DNA from: Actinopolyspora xinjiangensis
GTDB lineage: Bacteria > Actinomycetota > Actinomycetes > Mycobacteriales > Pseudonocardiaceae
NCBI RefSeq assembly: GCF_900104475.1
Contig: NZ_FNJR01000003.1
Coordinates: forward strand, 412,917 to 476,916
Length of the DNA: 64,000 bases
Direction of reading: 5' to 3'
Part shown: positions 9,614 through 18,486 of the stretch, piece after piece
How the letters are laid out: the number at the start of each line of letters is the position of its first letter
Numbering within the stretch: the first letter of the stretch is position 1
Position numbers and translations under genes: made by a program
The notes under the pieces: generated by a model
Seen by the model: the letters and a program-made list of their open reading frames with translations, nothing else
Told to the model about the DNA's origin: nothing
Database searches by the model: none

Positions 9614-9703
9614 CCTGAATTCCTCCTACCGTCCACAACTCCGTGTCCGCTCGCGAACCGGAGCCTGACGAAGACTTTCGGCGATGAAGACCGGTCGTGC
9701 GCC

Positions 9704-9886
9704 TCAGAGGGCACCCCGCTCCGAAGGACCGCCGGGCGAGCTCGTCAGCCGCTGGCTCATCCCGTGCCGCTGTCCGCCGGGGTGTTCCCCTTCCGGCACG
9801 TCGACCAAACTGCCCACTCCCCAGCCGGCGAGCCCGACCAGAACGAGAACGCCGCAGTAGACGCCGAGTCGCGTCGCGTTGTTCAT
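9704..9886 (-). CDS. Small single-pass membrane or secreted protein in the copper operon
   Basis: 60 aa. Residues 5-27 (RLGVYCGVLVLVGLAGWGVGSLV) form one hydrophobic segment; the tail is polar, with two His residues. A GGAGA site stands 4 bases before the ATG. Actinobacterial copper loci often encode a longer secreted protein that starts with a similar hydrophobic stretch, so this may be a shortened version; that is inference. It is the first gene after the copper operator and lies 90 bases upstream of copA. Confidence 0.55.
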   Translation of the reverse strand: MNNATRLGVYCGVLVLVGLAGWGVGSLVDVPEGEHPGGQRHGMSQRLTSSPGGPSERGAL

Positions 9887-9994
9887 GAGCTCTCCTCACC
9901 GTGCTCGTCCCGCCCGGTCTCCGCGACCGGGGCGAGGGGTAGCGCTCGTAGCAGCTCGGAAGCGACGAATCTTGCTTCCACACCCAGAAAAATA

Positions 9995-10009
9995 TACCCT
10001 ACGGGGGTA
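9995..10009. promoter_or_regulatory. CsoR/RicR-type copper operator upstream of the copA operon
   Basis: TACCC-TACGG-GGGTA, an exact fit to the palindromic TACCC-N5-GGGTA pattern of actinobacterial copper-sensing CsoR/RicR repressors. It stands about 110 bases before the 60-aa gene and copA. CsoR is encoded at 13739-14023. Confidence 0.75.
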
Positions 10010-10252
10010 CCGTGTCAACGAAGCGGAGTCGAGAGGCGGCAGGTCCGGTAAGCGCCGGATCGACCACCTCGGCCCACTCGCCGCCCGCCGGCCGGCACGC
10101 ATCGGGACATGGACTACCGGGACGTATCCACCGGAAGGGGCTCGTGGGGCCGCCTGGCCGGCCATCGCCACGGCGAACCGGCGAAGCGAGGGGGAACCTG
10201 CCGCCGGGCCACACACCCCCCAGAGGCAGCGGAAGCAGCCTGCGGGCCACAA

Positions 10253-10267
10253 CACCCCCTGGGGGTA
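10253..10267. promoter_or_regulatory. Probable CsoR/RicR-type operator
   Basis: CACCC-CCTGG-GGGTA, one mismatch to TACCC-N5-GGGTA. It lies 50 bases before a GTG-started small frame at 10317 on the + strand and could control it. Confidence 0.5.
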
Positions 10268-10316
10268 GGTGGTGCCCCGGCGGACAACGAGAGAACCGGA
10301 CGAGAGGAGTCACACC

Positions 10317-10517
10317 GTGCGCAACCAACTCAGCTTCCACAGGAACCACCGGTTCGGCCGCGTACTGACCACGGCCGAAGTACTCGTCCGGCTTTGCTGC
10401 CGAACCGTGGTGGCCTCGGGCTCACTGGAGGCACGCGGAAACGGCGGCCTCGGCGAATGGATCATCCGTGCCGGGGCCTCGTCCAAGGCCCCGTGCTCGA
10501 GCCGCCGCCACGGCTGA
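10317..10517 (+). CDS. Possible small protein under copper control
   Basis: 66 aa, GTG start after a well-placed GAGAGGAG. It contains a CC pair and a further Cys near the C-terminus, and many Arg residues. I recognise no family, and it is not the known mycobacterial metallothionein. The case for it rests only on the ribosome-binding site, the operator-like palindrome upstream and its place in the copper island. It could equally be non-coding. Confidence 0.3.
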   Translation: MRNQLSFHRNHRFGRVLTTAEVLVRLCCRTVVASGSLEARGNGGLGEWIIRAGASSKAPCSSRRHG

Positions 10518-10622
10518 CCCCCACGCACCCGCTCTGCCGGGCGGGACTCGGCGCGGGAACGGCGTCACGCCCGGCGAGGCGGGTTCCCGGCGGAGAGCGA
10601 GTCACCGTGGCTGACGAGCAAA

Positions 10623-10669
10623 ACGGGCCATGAGGGCGGGGCGCTCAGCCCCACGACCTCATGGCCCGT
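10623..10669. terminator. Hairpin terminator
   Basis: A perfect 12-bp stem (ACGGGCCATGAG with CTCATGGCCCGT) around a 23-base loop, just after the stop of the CDGSH gene (minus strand). It serves that transcript and possibly the + strand small frame. Confidence 0.75.
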
Positions 10670-10684
10670 CGTCGCGTGCGGGGA

Positions 10685-10924
10685 TCATTCCCCTATCTCG
10701 GCGGAAGACCGCTCTTCCGCGACGAATCCCTCCCGGGCGTGACTGCCGTCGCAGAGGGGCTTGTTCGCGGAGAGACCACAACGACACAGCACCCGCGTCT
10801 TCCCCGGGCCGAGGTCGTACTCGTTGTTGTCGTGGTCGACCACGCGAACCGGACCCTTGATCTGGTAGGGACCGTTCTCGATCGCCTTGACGACGACCGG
10901 GTCCCGCTGTTGCTGATCACTCAT
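10685..10924 (-). CDS. CDGSH iron-sulfur domain protein
   Basis: 79 aa. The signature CRCGLSANKPLCDGSH (about residues 47-62) supplies the three Cys and one His that hold a redox-active [2Fe-2S] cluster in the mitoNEET/CDGSH family. These small proteins act in redox sensing or cluster and electron transfer. It is the last gene of the copZ operon. Placement in a copper island fits the vulnerability of iron-sulfur clusters to Cu(I), but a direct role is inference. Confidence 0.9.
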   Translation of the reverse strand: MSDQQQRDPVVVKAIENGPYQIKGPVRVVDHDNNEYDLGPGKTRVLCRCGLSANKPLCDGSHAREGFVAEERSSAEIGE

Positions 10925-10959
10925 GAGAGCGCACTCCCCGAACCGGTTCGGTGCCGTCC

Positions 10960-11166
10960 TCAGCTCACCACCTCGTAACCGGCGTTCTGGACGGCCTGCC
11001 GGACCGAACCGGCGTCGAGCGAGTCACGACCGGTCACGGTGAGCTGCCCGGTGCTGATGTCGATGTCGACGTCCTCGACCCCCTCGACGCCGTTCACCGC
11101 GGTGCTCACCTTGTTCATGCATCCCGAGCAGGTCATTCCCTTGACCGTGTAGACACTGGTGCTCAT
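10960..11166 (-). CDS. copZ: Copper chaperone CopZ (heavy-metal-associated domain)
   Basis: 68 aa, a single heavy-metal-associated domain: VKGMTCSGC at residues 8-16 provides the CxxC copper site, and the chain ends NAGYEVV, standard for CopZ. It carries Cu(I) to the CopA ATPase or to CsoR. The start was set at the ATG after GACGAGGAGAC. It is the second of two CopZ paralogues in a row and is followed by the CDGSH gene. Confidence 0.93.
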   Translation of the reverse strand: MSTSVYTVKGMTCSGCMNKVSTAVNGVEGVEDVDIDISTGQLTVTGRDSLDAGSVRQAVQNAGYEVVS

Positions 11167-11352
11167 GTACGTCTCCTCGTCCCTGTCGTTGTTCCCTTGA
11201 ACCTCACGAACGCGACGGCCACCGTCGGCAGCGCACGACGGAACCGCTCGAAAACCACCCACCGGCACCCGCCGCGAAAAGCCACCCGCGAAGCGGGGGC
11301 GAGGTGCTGTCCCGACCACTCTCCCGCTCCGCGGCGGCAGGACCATCCCGTG

Positions 11353-11559
11353 TCAGGTGGCCAGTTCGTACCCGGCCTCGTCGACCGCCGCCCGAACGTC
11401 GCCCTCGCTGACGGGGGCCGTGCTCGTCACCGTCAGCGCTCCGGTGGCGAGATCGACGTCCACCCCCGAAACGCCGGCCAGCTCTCCCACCTCTTCGGTG
11501 ACCGAACGCACGCAGTGCTCACACGTCATCCCGACCACGGTGTAAGTGGCAGTGGACAT
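11353..11559 (-). CDS. Copper chaperone CopZ paralogue
   Basis: 68 aa heavy-metal-associated domain with VVGMTCEHC (CxxC at residues 13-16) and the closing DEAGYEL. An AAGGAGG site precedes the ATG. It is the first gene after the operator at 11692-11706, 186 bases upstream of the other CopZ. The two paralogues differ around the metal loop (EHC versus SGC), so they may serve different partners. Confidence 0.92.
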   Translation of the reverse strand: MSTATYTVVGMTCEHCVRSVTEEVGELAGVSGVDVDLATGALTVTSTAPVSEGDVRAAVDEAGYELAT

Positions 11560-11691
11560 CAGAACCTCCTTCGCGTCTCCCCGTCCTCGGGCCCGGACGA
11601 CGGTCTCCCCGAGCCCGAGAACCGGCGAGCGGCCCTCGCCCGGAGGGAGTGTCCCTTCCGTCGTGGCCGCGTCCATCAACGATCACGACAA

Positions 11692-11706
11692 TACCCTAGG
11701 GGGGTA
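11692..11706. promoter_or_regulatory. CsoR/RicR-type copper operator upstream of the copZ operon
   Basis: TACCC-TAGGG-GGGTA, an exact fit to TACCC-N5-GGGTA, 133 bases before the first CopZ start. Confidence 0.75.
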
Positions 11707-11841
11707 GGGTAATCAAGTGGTGCGGCGGACGCCCTGTCGATTCCCGACCACCGCCCCACCCCGGCGTGGCACACCCCGCTCAACTCCCCAACGATGAGGC
11801 GTCGGTCCTGGCCGGGAACGACCGGACGAGCGCGGAACGGC

Positions 11842-13425
11842 TCAAGCGGTGTAGGAGAGCACGGTCATCATCCCCGACTCGCCGTGGTAGACGTTGTGGC
11901 AGTGCACCAACCACTGCCCCGGATTGTCGGCGTGGAAGTCCACCTCGAGGGTTTCCTTCGGCAGCACCATGACGGTGTCCTTGCGGGGCCCCGGCCGAGC
12001 CCCGCCGACGAGCTGGAAGGTGTGTCCGTGCAGGTGCATCGGGTGGAACATCATCGTCGTGTTGACGAAGCGGAGCCGCACGCGCTCGCCACGACGCAGT
12101 GGCATCGGGGTGCGCTCGTCGAACGTTTGCCCGTTGATGGTCCACCGGTACGTCCCGGACGGCTCCAGCCCCAACCGCAGCGTATGAGTGCGGTCGGGCT
12201 TCCCCGTCTGCAACCGGACACGTTCGCTCGCGTGCAGGTCCCGGGCCAACAGCGGTCGCCCCGCCAGTTCCCGGGGACGCACCGAAGCGACGGGCGCGGT
12301 TCCGGCCCCGGTGCGGAGCAGAGACATGGCCTGGCCACCCTTGCCCTCGGCGACGGCGACCACGGGAAACACCCCCTCACCGAGGGTGACCTCGACGTCG
12401 TAGCGCTCCCCCATGCCCAGCAGGACCGAGTCCACCCGGTGTGATTCGACCGGAAAACCGTCGGTGTGCGTGACGGTCATGCGGTGCCCGCCCACCGCCA
12501 CCCGGAACGCGGTGTCCGCCCCCGCGTTGATCAGACGCAGTCGCAGCCGCTGCCCCGGCCTGGCCCGGTTCACCACCGGCGCCGCGGGCACTCTCCCGTT
12601 GATCAGGTAGTGCGGATGGCTGACATCGCCGGTGTCCGCGCCCAACGGGCCGGGTTGCGCCCCCTCCGGCTCCGCCCCGCCCGAATGGGCGTGCCCGCCA
12701 CCGTCCATGGACATGCCCTCACGCCGTAGCTCGGCGAGCCGAGCGTCGGGGCCGGCGGAGAGGCCGTCGAGCCAGTCGTCGAGGACGAGCACCAGCTCGT
12801 CGTCGTAGCGTCCCGGCTCGTCCCGCTCTTCCACGATCAGCGGGGCGTACAACCCACGGTCGAGCTGCGTGCCCACGTGCGGGTGGAAGAAGTGAGTGCC
12901 CGCGTCCGGGACGGTGAACTCGTACGAGAACTCACCGCCCGGGGCTACTCCCTCCTGGGTCACCCCCGGCACGCCGTCCATGTCGTTGCGCAGCGCGATC
13001 CCGTGCCAGTGAACGGTCGTCGCCTCGGGAGTGTCGTTACGCAACCTGGCACGGAGCACGTCCCCGCGACGTACCCGGATCTCCGGCCCCGGCAGGCTGG
13101 CGTTGAACATCCAGGTTGGAGCGGACGGTCCACCGAGATCCGCTTCGCCGGGCCGCGCCCGCAGCTCGATGTCCACGCGTCGCGCGTTCGCCGGGCGTCG
13201 TGCGCGTTCGGCCAGTCGCACCATCCGGCTGTCGGGACCGACCGGTTCACGCCCGGGCGCACCGCAAGCCTGCACGGCCGCCACGGCCGTTCCTGCCGAG
13301 AGGCCGAGGAAACGCCGCCTTCCGAACACCGTCGACCGCTCTTCCGTGTCGTCATCGGCGCCACGGGCCCACCGCGAGGATTCGTCGTTCGTTCCGGAAC
13401 GGAAAGTGTTCACGAAGATCAACAT
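11842..13425 (-). CDS. Tat-exported multicopper oxidase
   Basis: 527 aa in the longest frame. A twin-arginine signal RRRFLGLSAG lies near residue 36, then three cupredoxin domains. All four copper motifs are present: HWHG and HFFHPHVG in the first domain, HPMHLHGH and HCHNVYHGESGM at the C-terminus. It resembles CueO/CopA-type laccases that oxidise Cu(I) outside the membrane. A Met/His-rich stretch (MSMDGGGHAHSGG) in the middle could bind copper. The ATG at 13425 has no clear ribosome-binding site, so the true start may be a later GTG nearer the Tat motif. Confidence 0.92.
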   Translation of the reverse strand: MLIFVNTFRSGTNDESSRWARGADDDTEERSTVFGRRRFLGLSAGTAVAAVQACGAPGREPVGPDSRMVRLAERARRPANARRVDIELRARPGEADLGGPSAPTWMFNASLPGPEIRVRRGDVLRARLRNDTPEATTVHWHGIALRNDMDGVPGVTQEGVAPGGEFSYEFTVPDAGTHFFHPHVGTQLDRGLYAPLIVEERDEPGRYDDELVLVLDDWLDGLSAGPDARLAELRREGMSMDGGGHAHSGGAEPEGAQPGPLGADTGDVSHPHYLINGRVPAAPVVNRARPGQRLRLRLINAGADTAFRVAVGGHRMTVTHTDGFPVESHRVDSVLLGMGERYDVEVTLGEGVFPVVAVAEGKGGQAMSLLRTGAGTAPVASVRPRELAGRPLLARDLHASERVRLQTGKPDRTHTLRLGLEPSGTYRWTINGQTFDERTPMPLRRGERVRLRFVNTTMMFHPMHLHGHTFQLVGGARPGPRKDTVMVLPKETLEVDFHADNPGQWLVHCHNVYHGESGMMTVLSYTA

Positions 13426-13738
13426 ACGGGGTACGGGTGGGGGGATCCCAAACGGGGCAATCCGATATCCCCCGAAAAGGTGATAGCGATGCCGGGCGAT
13501 ACCACCAAGACCGGATCTACCGGAAGCCGCCTCCGTCCCTCAGCCAGGAACGCACGTGCCACGCCCTCCGGACAGCACCGGAAAACCGGGCAGGAGAGGA
13601 ACTCCGCTCGCCACACGAATCAGCCCCCTGGGAGCACCAGCGGGCAGAAGCCCCCCCCCGAGGGCCGATGGAACGAGCATGCCCCGCGCCGAGCACCGCA
13701 CGGGTGAGCGAGGGGCGGCACCCGACGGTGGAATCCCG

Positions 13739-14023
13739 TCAGGAGCGGACCAACCGCGCGATCGCCTCGCTGGCCTCGCGCACCTTCTCCTCGGCGTTCT
13801 CCCCACCGGAAGCCATCGCTTCGGCGACGCAGTGCTTGAGGTGCTCGTCCAACAGCGCCACCGAGACGGACTGCAGCCCCTTGGTCGTCGCGGCCACCTG
13901 AGTGAGGACGTCTATGCAGTACTTGTCTTCCTCGATCATCCGGGCCAGACCACGCACCTGCCCCTCGATGCGCCGCAAGCGCTTGAGGTACTCCTCTTTG
14001 TCCTGGGTGTATCCACGCGCCAC
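13739..14023 (-). CDS. csoR: Copper-sensing repressor CsoR
   Basis: 94 aa, all-helical DUF156/CsoR family: RLRRIEGQVRGLARMIEEDKYC, then LDEHLKHC. Cys36, His61 and Cys65 form the Cu(I) site. Apo-CsoR represses; Cu(I) releases it. I chose the GTG at 14023 because GAGAGGGGA lies about six bases upstream. Its probable targets are the TACCC-N5-GGGTA sites at 9995, 10253 and 11692; none is visible directly in front of csoR. Confidence 0.93.
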   Translation of the reverse strand: MARGYTQDKEEYLKRLRRIEGQVRGLARMIEEDKYCIDVLTQVAATTKGLQSVSVALLDEHLKHCVAEAMASGGENAEEKVREASEAIARLVRS

Positions 14024-14367
14024 TTGAAGTCCCCTCTCCGGATGCCACCCGCGATGGTACGTGTTCTCGCCCGGAACCGAGTACGGGACCGCTGCAGCCG
14101 GAACGGACGAGCCGTGAAGGCACCCCGGTGACCGTCGAACGCCACTTCGACGGAACCGAACGGTTCCACGGTGTGGCCGCACGCTACACCGACCGCACAG
14201 CCTGCCACCCGCCGACTTCCTCACCATCAGCACCGTCCCGCCTCGCACCGGAAACTCCTCACTCCACAACGGATCCTCGTGCTCACCATCGACCCCGATA
14301 CGGCTGAGAACTCCCCGAGCGTTCGCCGCGAGCTCACCGAGAACCGGCGTGACACGAGGTCGCTCCC
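14024..14367. other. Gene-free interval between csoR and the spermidine-synthase-like gene
   Basis: 344 bases in which I see no convincing gene, hairpin or operator. It must hold the csoR promoter. Confidence 0.5.
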
Positions 14368-15129
14368 TCAAGCGGTAGGCGGTTCGGTGCTTTCTCCGAC
14401 CGGCCGCCCAGGGTGTCCGAGTACGGCCGTGTAGACGGTGTTGCCGGACTCGCCCCCGGTGTAGGGGTTGTCGAAGGTGACGACGTGCGCCCGAACCGTG
14501 TCGAACACCTCCGACAGGGCCGCGGTGAACTCCTCGCTCGGGGGATCGTCCGACCACAGCGCGAAGACACCGCCCGGTTCGAGGTGCTCCGCCAGCCGCC
14601 GGAGCCCTTCGACCTCGTAGAGCCAGGCGTGGCCCGGGTCCAGCACGTGGTTCGGCGAGTGGTCGATGTCGAGCAGCACGGCGTGGAAACGACGCCGCGA
14701 CGTCCCGGTGTCGAAACCGACCTCGGAGGCGGCCATGTCGAAGAAGTCCCCGTGCACCAGCCGGGTCCGCGAGTCCGAGGTCAACTCCGATCCCAGCGGC
14801 AGCAGGCCACGGCGGTGCCACTCGATGACCTCGCCGAGGGATTCCACCACGCGCAACGAGCGCACCCTCGGGTCCCCGAGGACGGCACGGGCGGTGTAGC
14901 CGAGACCGAGCCCGCCCACGACGACGTCGAGCTCGGCGGCGGACGAAGCGGCGAGCCCCAGCCGCGCGAGTTCGACCTCCGCCACGGTGAACAGACTGGA
15001 CATCAGGAACTCCTCGTCCAGCTTGATCTCGTGCACGTCCCGCTCCAGCGCTCTGTCCCAGCGACGACGCAGACTGATCAGACCGATCGGCGTCTCCCGC
15101 CAGTCGAGTTCCTCGAAACGAGCACTCAC
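14368..15129 (-). CDS. Spermidine-synthase-like methyltransferase-fold protein
   Basis: 253 aa with a Rossmann fold of the spermidine synthase type: VVVGGLGLGYTA as the nucleotide-binding loop, RVVESLGEVIEWHR for the ribose-binding acid, then HAVLLDIDHSP and FDNPYTGG. In true spermidine synthases two Asp residues hold the diamine; here only part of that pattern is kept, so the substrate is uncertain. I chose the GTG at 15129, which has GGAAGGG nine bases upstream, over the ATG at 15138, which sits directly against that site. It is a stand-alone gene. Confidence 0.75.
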   Translation of the reverse strand: MSARFEELDWRETPIGLISLRRRWDRALERDVHEIKLDEEFLMSSLFTVAEVELARLGLAASSAAELDVVVGGLGLGYTARAVLGDPRVRSLRVVESLGEVIEWHRRGLLPLGSELTSDSRTRLVHGDFFDMAASEVGFDTGTSRRRFHAVLLDIDHSPNHVLDPGHAWLYEVEGLRRLAEHLEPGGVFALWSDDPPSEEFTAALSEVFDTVRAHVVTFDNPYTGGESGNTVYTAVLGHPGRPVGESTEPPTA

Positions 15130-15610
15130 CAGTGGCATCCCTTCCGCGCTGTCGCACCACGGTGTCGATGACGTGCCGCGACGCACGCTACTCGAAACAG
15201 CGTCACCCGCGGGCGATCCGGCACCGGCGAAGCCGATGCGGACCTCCACGAACACCGCTTTTCCGGTCCACTACCGGCACTTCCCGCGCTCCCGACCGAC
15301 GGCGCGGGCACGCCCAGAAGTCGGCGTGGGGCCGCGAGAGCGTTACGGCGTACGGCGTGAAGACCTCGGCAGCAGCATACGCGCGAGCCCTCGTATCCGA
15401 CCTCCCCGGGCACGAGCACGAACGCACCGGGAGTTCGCCGACCGACTTCCGCGGCGACGTCAGCGCCGCGAACCCCACCAGCCCCCGTAGGGTCCAGCCG
15501 TCGAAGGCCGGCGCGACCAAGGGAACGCGGATCGACCCACATGGTCGACCGGACCATCAGCTCCCACCCAGCTGACACTCGGAACACGGCCAGACACAAA
15601 TCGCACAGTG
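15130..15610. other. Gene-free interval
   Basis: About 480 bases between divergent genes. Open frames here have no family resemblance or ribosome-binding sites. I see no clear regulatory element. Confidence 0.45.
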
Positions 15611-16436
15611 GTGAGCAGGAACGAACCCGAACCGACCTACCAGGGACACGAGCTGCCCCGGCCGCAGGACGAGCTCGTCGACCAGGGGCCGGGCTTCGAC
15701 CTCGACACACTTCTCGACCGCAGGAGCACCTTGCGGTTGTTGGGGCTCGGCGCGGCGGGCGCGGCGCTGACCGCCTGCGGTACCTGATCCGGTGGTTCCG
15801 CCAGCTCGACAGCCACCCCGAGCTCCACCACATCGACCTCGACCGACTCGGGCGAGATCCCGGAGGAGACGGCCGAGCCCTATCCCGGCGACGGCTCGAA
15901 CCGGCCGGACGTGCTCGAACGCAGCGGCATCCGGCCCAGCTTCGGCGAAGCGAGCGGTACCGCCGAGGCCGTTCCGATGGCGCTGGAGCTGGTCGTCTCG
16001 GAGCTCGCCGACGGCGGCACGCCGTTCTCGTGGGCGGTCTACGTCTGGCACTGCGATCGCACGGGCAGGTACTCGATGTACTCGCGGGAGACCGAGAGCG
16101 AGGACTACCTGCGTGGCGTGCAGATCGCCGAGGAGGACGACCGCGTGAAGTTCACGAGCGTCTTTCCCGCCTGCTACTTCGGTGTCGAACCTCTCGCGGG
16201 TGACGCTGCGCAGCGACAACGTGTTCGGCGACGACGGCGGTGCCTCGCAGCTGGCCACCGTGCCCGGCGACGTGCGGAACGGCTACCGGGTGTCCCTCGC
16301 GGTCGGCGTGGACACCACGACCGACCTCGGCGGAGGTGGCCAACCGTCCGGCGATGGAGGACAACCGCCGAGCGGGGGCCAACCACCCGACGGTGAGGAT
16401 TCGGTCCGACCAAGCGGTGCTCCCCCGTCCAGTTAG
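15611..16436 (+). pseudogene. Decayed Tat lipoprotein intradiol ring-cleavage dioxygenase
   Basis: The reading starts at a GTG and gives a Tat/lipoprotein signal (RRSTLRLLGLGAAGAALTAC), then an in-frame TGA at 15785-15787. The same frame continues with a Ser/Thr linker and the dioxygenase start: GTPFSWAVYVWHCDRTGRYS, then DRVKFTSVFPACYFG. At about 16182 the frame shifts to VSNLSRVTLRSDNVFGDDGG, which belongs near the end of the fold. The segment that should lie between, with the HxHFE iron ligands, is absent. A stop, an internal deletion and a frameshift make this inactive. Its loss next to an intact extradiol operon suggests replacement of function, which is inference. Confidence 0.8.
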
Positions 16437-16497
16437 TCGGTTGGATGAACCGAGACTGTTTCGAGGAGCCGGGGGCGAACGCTCGAAGGGAAACGCT

Positions 16498-17466
16498 TCA
16501 GGGACGCTGTCTGTCCCTCCGACGCGCGCTCGGCACCGGCGGGGCATCCGCACTGGCGACCCCGTCGACCACGGCGTTGGCGATGGCGCCGATGCCCTCC
16601 ACCCACATCTCCACCACGTCCCCGGAGCGCAGCGGTGGTGGTTGCCGAGCACCGCTCCTGCCCCACAGCTCGGCCAGACAGCCACCGTTGCCGCAGGTTC
16701 CCGAACCGAGCACGTCACCGGGAAGCACGCGGCTCCCGCGCGCGGCGTGTGAGAGCAGCTCCTCGAACGGCCACCCCATGTTGGACAGCAGGTCGCGTCC
16801 GACCTCGGTGCCGTTGACCGAAACCGTCATGGCCAGTCGCAGGAAACCGTCCGCGTCCCGGTACGGCTCCAGTTCGTCGGCGGTGACCAGCACGGGCCCC
16901 AGGGTTCCCGCGAAGTCCTTGCCCTTGGCGGGTCCGAGTCCCACCCGCATCTCCCGTCCCTGCAGATCACGGGCGGACCAGTCGTTGAAGACCGTGTACC
17001 CGGCGATGTGCGAACGGGCCTGTTCCGAGGTGAGGTCCGCGCCCTCCCGGCCGACGATCGCGGCCACTTCGAGTTCGAAGTCCAGCACCGCACAGCCCGG
17101 AGGTGGCGCGACATCGTCGTGCGCGCCGAGCAACGAGTGGGGGTTGGTGAAGTAGAAGGCCGGTGCCTCGTACCACTCCGACACCACACCCGACTGCCCC
17201 TCCACACTGCGGCGCACGCCCTCGACGTGCTCCTCGAAGGCCACGAAGTCCCGCACGGAGGGCACTTCCAGCGGCGGCAGCAGCCGAACCCCGGCCAGGG
17301 GAACGGTGTCCCCCTCGGACAGCGCGGCGTCACCCGACTCGGAAAGTGTGCCCGCCCGCAACAGATCCAGCACGTTCGTACCGGGCGGCAACCGGTGCAG
17401 CACGTCGTCGACGACCACGCCGCACCGCACGGAGCCGTCGGATTCCTCCACAGTGGCGAAGCGCAA
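16498..17466 (-). CDS. Fumarylacetoacetate-hydrolase family protein (FAH 1)
   Basis: 322 aa. The FAH core is clear: DFELEVAAIVGREG carries the acidic metal ligands, FNDWSARDLQ the following Asp, and GTCGNGG the C-terminal loop. Family members hydrolyse, hydrate or decarboxylate open-chain dienoates made by ring cleavage. It is the last gene of the six-gene minus-strand operon that starts at 22568 and lies 39 bases after the extradiol dioxygenase gene, so its substrate is probably the ring-cleavage product. Confidence 0.88.
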   Translation of the reverse strand: MRFATVEESDGSVRCGVVVDDVLHRLPPGTNVLDLLRAGTLSESGDAALSEGDTVPLAGVRLLPPLEVPSVRDFVAFEEHVEGVRRSVEGQSGVVSEWYEAPAFYFTNPHSLLGAHDDVAPPPGCAVLDFELEVAAIVGREGADLTSEQARSHIAGYTVFNDWSARDLQGREMRVGLGPAKGKDFAGTLGPVLVTADELEPYRDADGFLRLAMTVSVNGTEVGRDLLSNMGWPFEELLSHAARGSRVLPGDVLGSGTCGNGGCLAELWGRSGARQPPPLRSGDVVEMWVEGIGAIANAVVDGVASADAPPVPSARRRDRQRP

Positions 17467-17505
17467 TGCCAGCCCCTCCTGGTTCCCGTCGTGGTTTCGG
17501 TGGAA

Positions 17506-18441
17506 TCACACCGGCGGTGCCTGGAACAGCCCCTTGTCGGGATCGTTGAACGACTTGCGGGCGACGAACTCGTCCATCGGGTTCGCCGTGCCCCACTGGT
17601 CGGAGACCATCGGATCGGTGAAGTCGTGCAGCCCCGGGTGCCAGGTGTCCTCGTCGAGCCGGTCCAGTTCGGTGGTGTACTCGACGGTATTGCCCTGCGG
17701 ATCGAGGAAGTACGAGAAGGTGTTGTTGCCCGCCCGGTGCCGCCCCGGTCCCCACACCTTCTCCACTCCGGCACGCATCAACCTGCCGGAACCACGCATG
17801 TATTCGTCGATGCCGCGCATCTCGAAGCTGGCGTGGTGCAGTGAGGCGTGCGGGCAACGTGCCACGGCGAAGCTGTGGTGCCAGTCGTTGCACCGCAGGA
17901 ACCACATCATGCGGCCGTTCTCCGGATGCATCAACACGTCTGACAGCGCGAAGTCCAGGTGTCGCTGGTAGAACTCGACGGTGGCCTCCGGCTGCGCGGA
18001 GTTGACCACGACGTGGGAGAGCCGGACCGGCACCGACTCGGCCTCCTCGATCCTGCGGTGGGGACGCAGCGCCACGTCGGTGGAGATCTCGACGGTGCGG
18101 CCCTCGTTGTCGAAGAACCGGAAGCCGTAGCCGCCACCCGGTGTGCCGACGGGTCCCGGTTCGGAGATCAACCGCACCCCCTGCTGTCCCAGCCGTACCG
18201 CCAAGGTGTCGACATCCGCCGCGTCGGCCGCGCCGAAGGAGATGAGGTCGATCCGCTTGTCGGCCGCCTTGCGCAGCCGCACCACGTACTGCTCCGGCGA
18301 TCCCTCCGCCGCCAGGAAGCTCACCCCCGTGTCGGAGGCGACCTCGGTCAGCCCCCACAGGTTGCGGTAGAACTCCAGCTCCCGGTCGAAGTCGGGGACG
18401 GCGATGGCGACGTGCCGCAGATGTGTGATCAGGCGATCCAT
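17506..18441 (-). CDS. Type I extradiol (catechol 2,3-) dioxygenase, VOC family
   Basis: 311 aa with two vicinal-oxygen-chelate modules. The Fe(II) ligands fit His143 (LSHVVV), His203 (HHASFEM) and Glu254 (NTVEYTT). It opens a catechol-type ring next to the two hydroxyls. Length and two-module layout match 2,3-dihydroxybiphenyl/catechol dioxygenases. It lies between the amidohydrolase and the FAH 1 gene. The exact catechol is unknown. Confidence 0.88.
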   Translation of the reverse strand: MDRLITHLRHVAIAVPDFDRELEFYRNLWGLTEVASDTGVSFLAAEGSPEQYVVRLRKAADKRIDLISFGAADAADVDTLAVRLGQQGVRLISEPGPVGTPGGGYGFRFFDNEGRTVEISTDVALRPHRRIEEAESVPVRLSHVVVNSAQPEATVEFYQRHLDFALSDVLMHPENGRMMWFLRCNDWHHSFAVARCPHASLHHASFEMRGIDEYMRGSGRLMRAGVEKVWGPGRHRAGNNTFSYFLDPQGNTVEYTTELDRLDEDTWHPGLHDFTDPMVSDQWGTANPMDEFVARKSFNDPDKGLFQAPPV

Positions 18442-18486
18442 GGGAATCCCTCCCGCGTTGTACGAGCGTTGTCGTGTCTCCCGGGC

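Noticed and set aside
6872-10051. Open frame of over 1000 codons on the plus strand
   Set aside because: It runs antisense through copA and the terminator and has no domain resemblance.
13426-13500. Copper operator in front of the multicopper oxidase
   Set aside because: G/C runs are present but none fits TACCC-N5-GGGTA within one mismatch.
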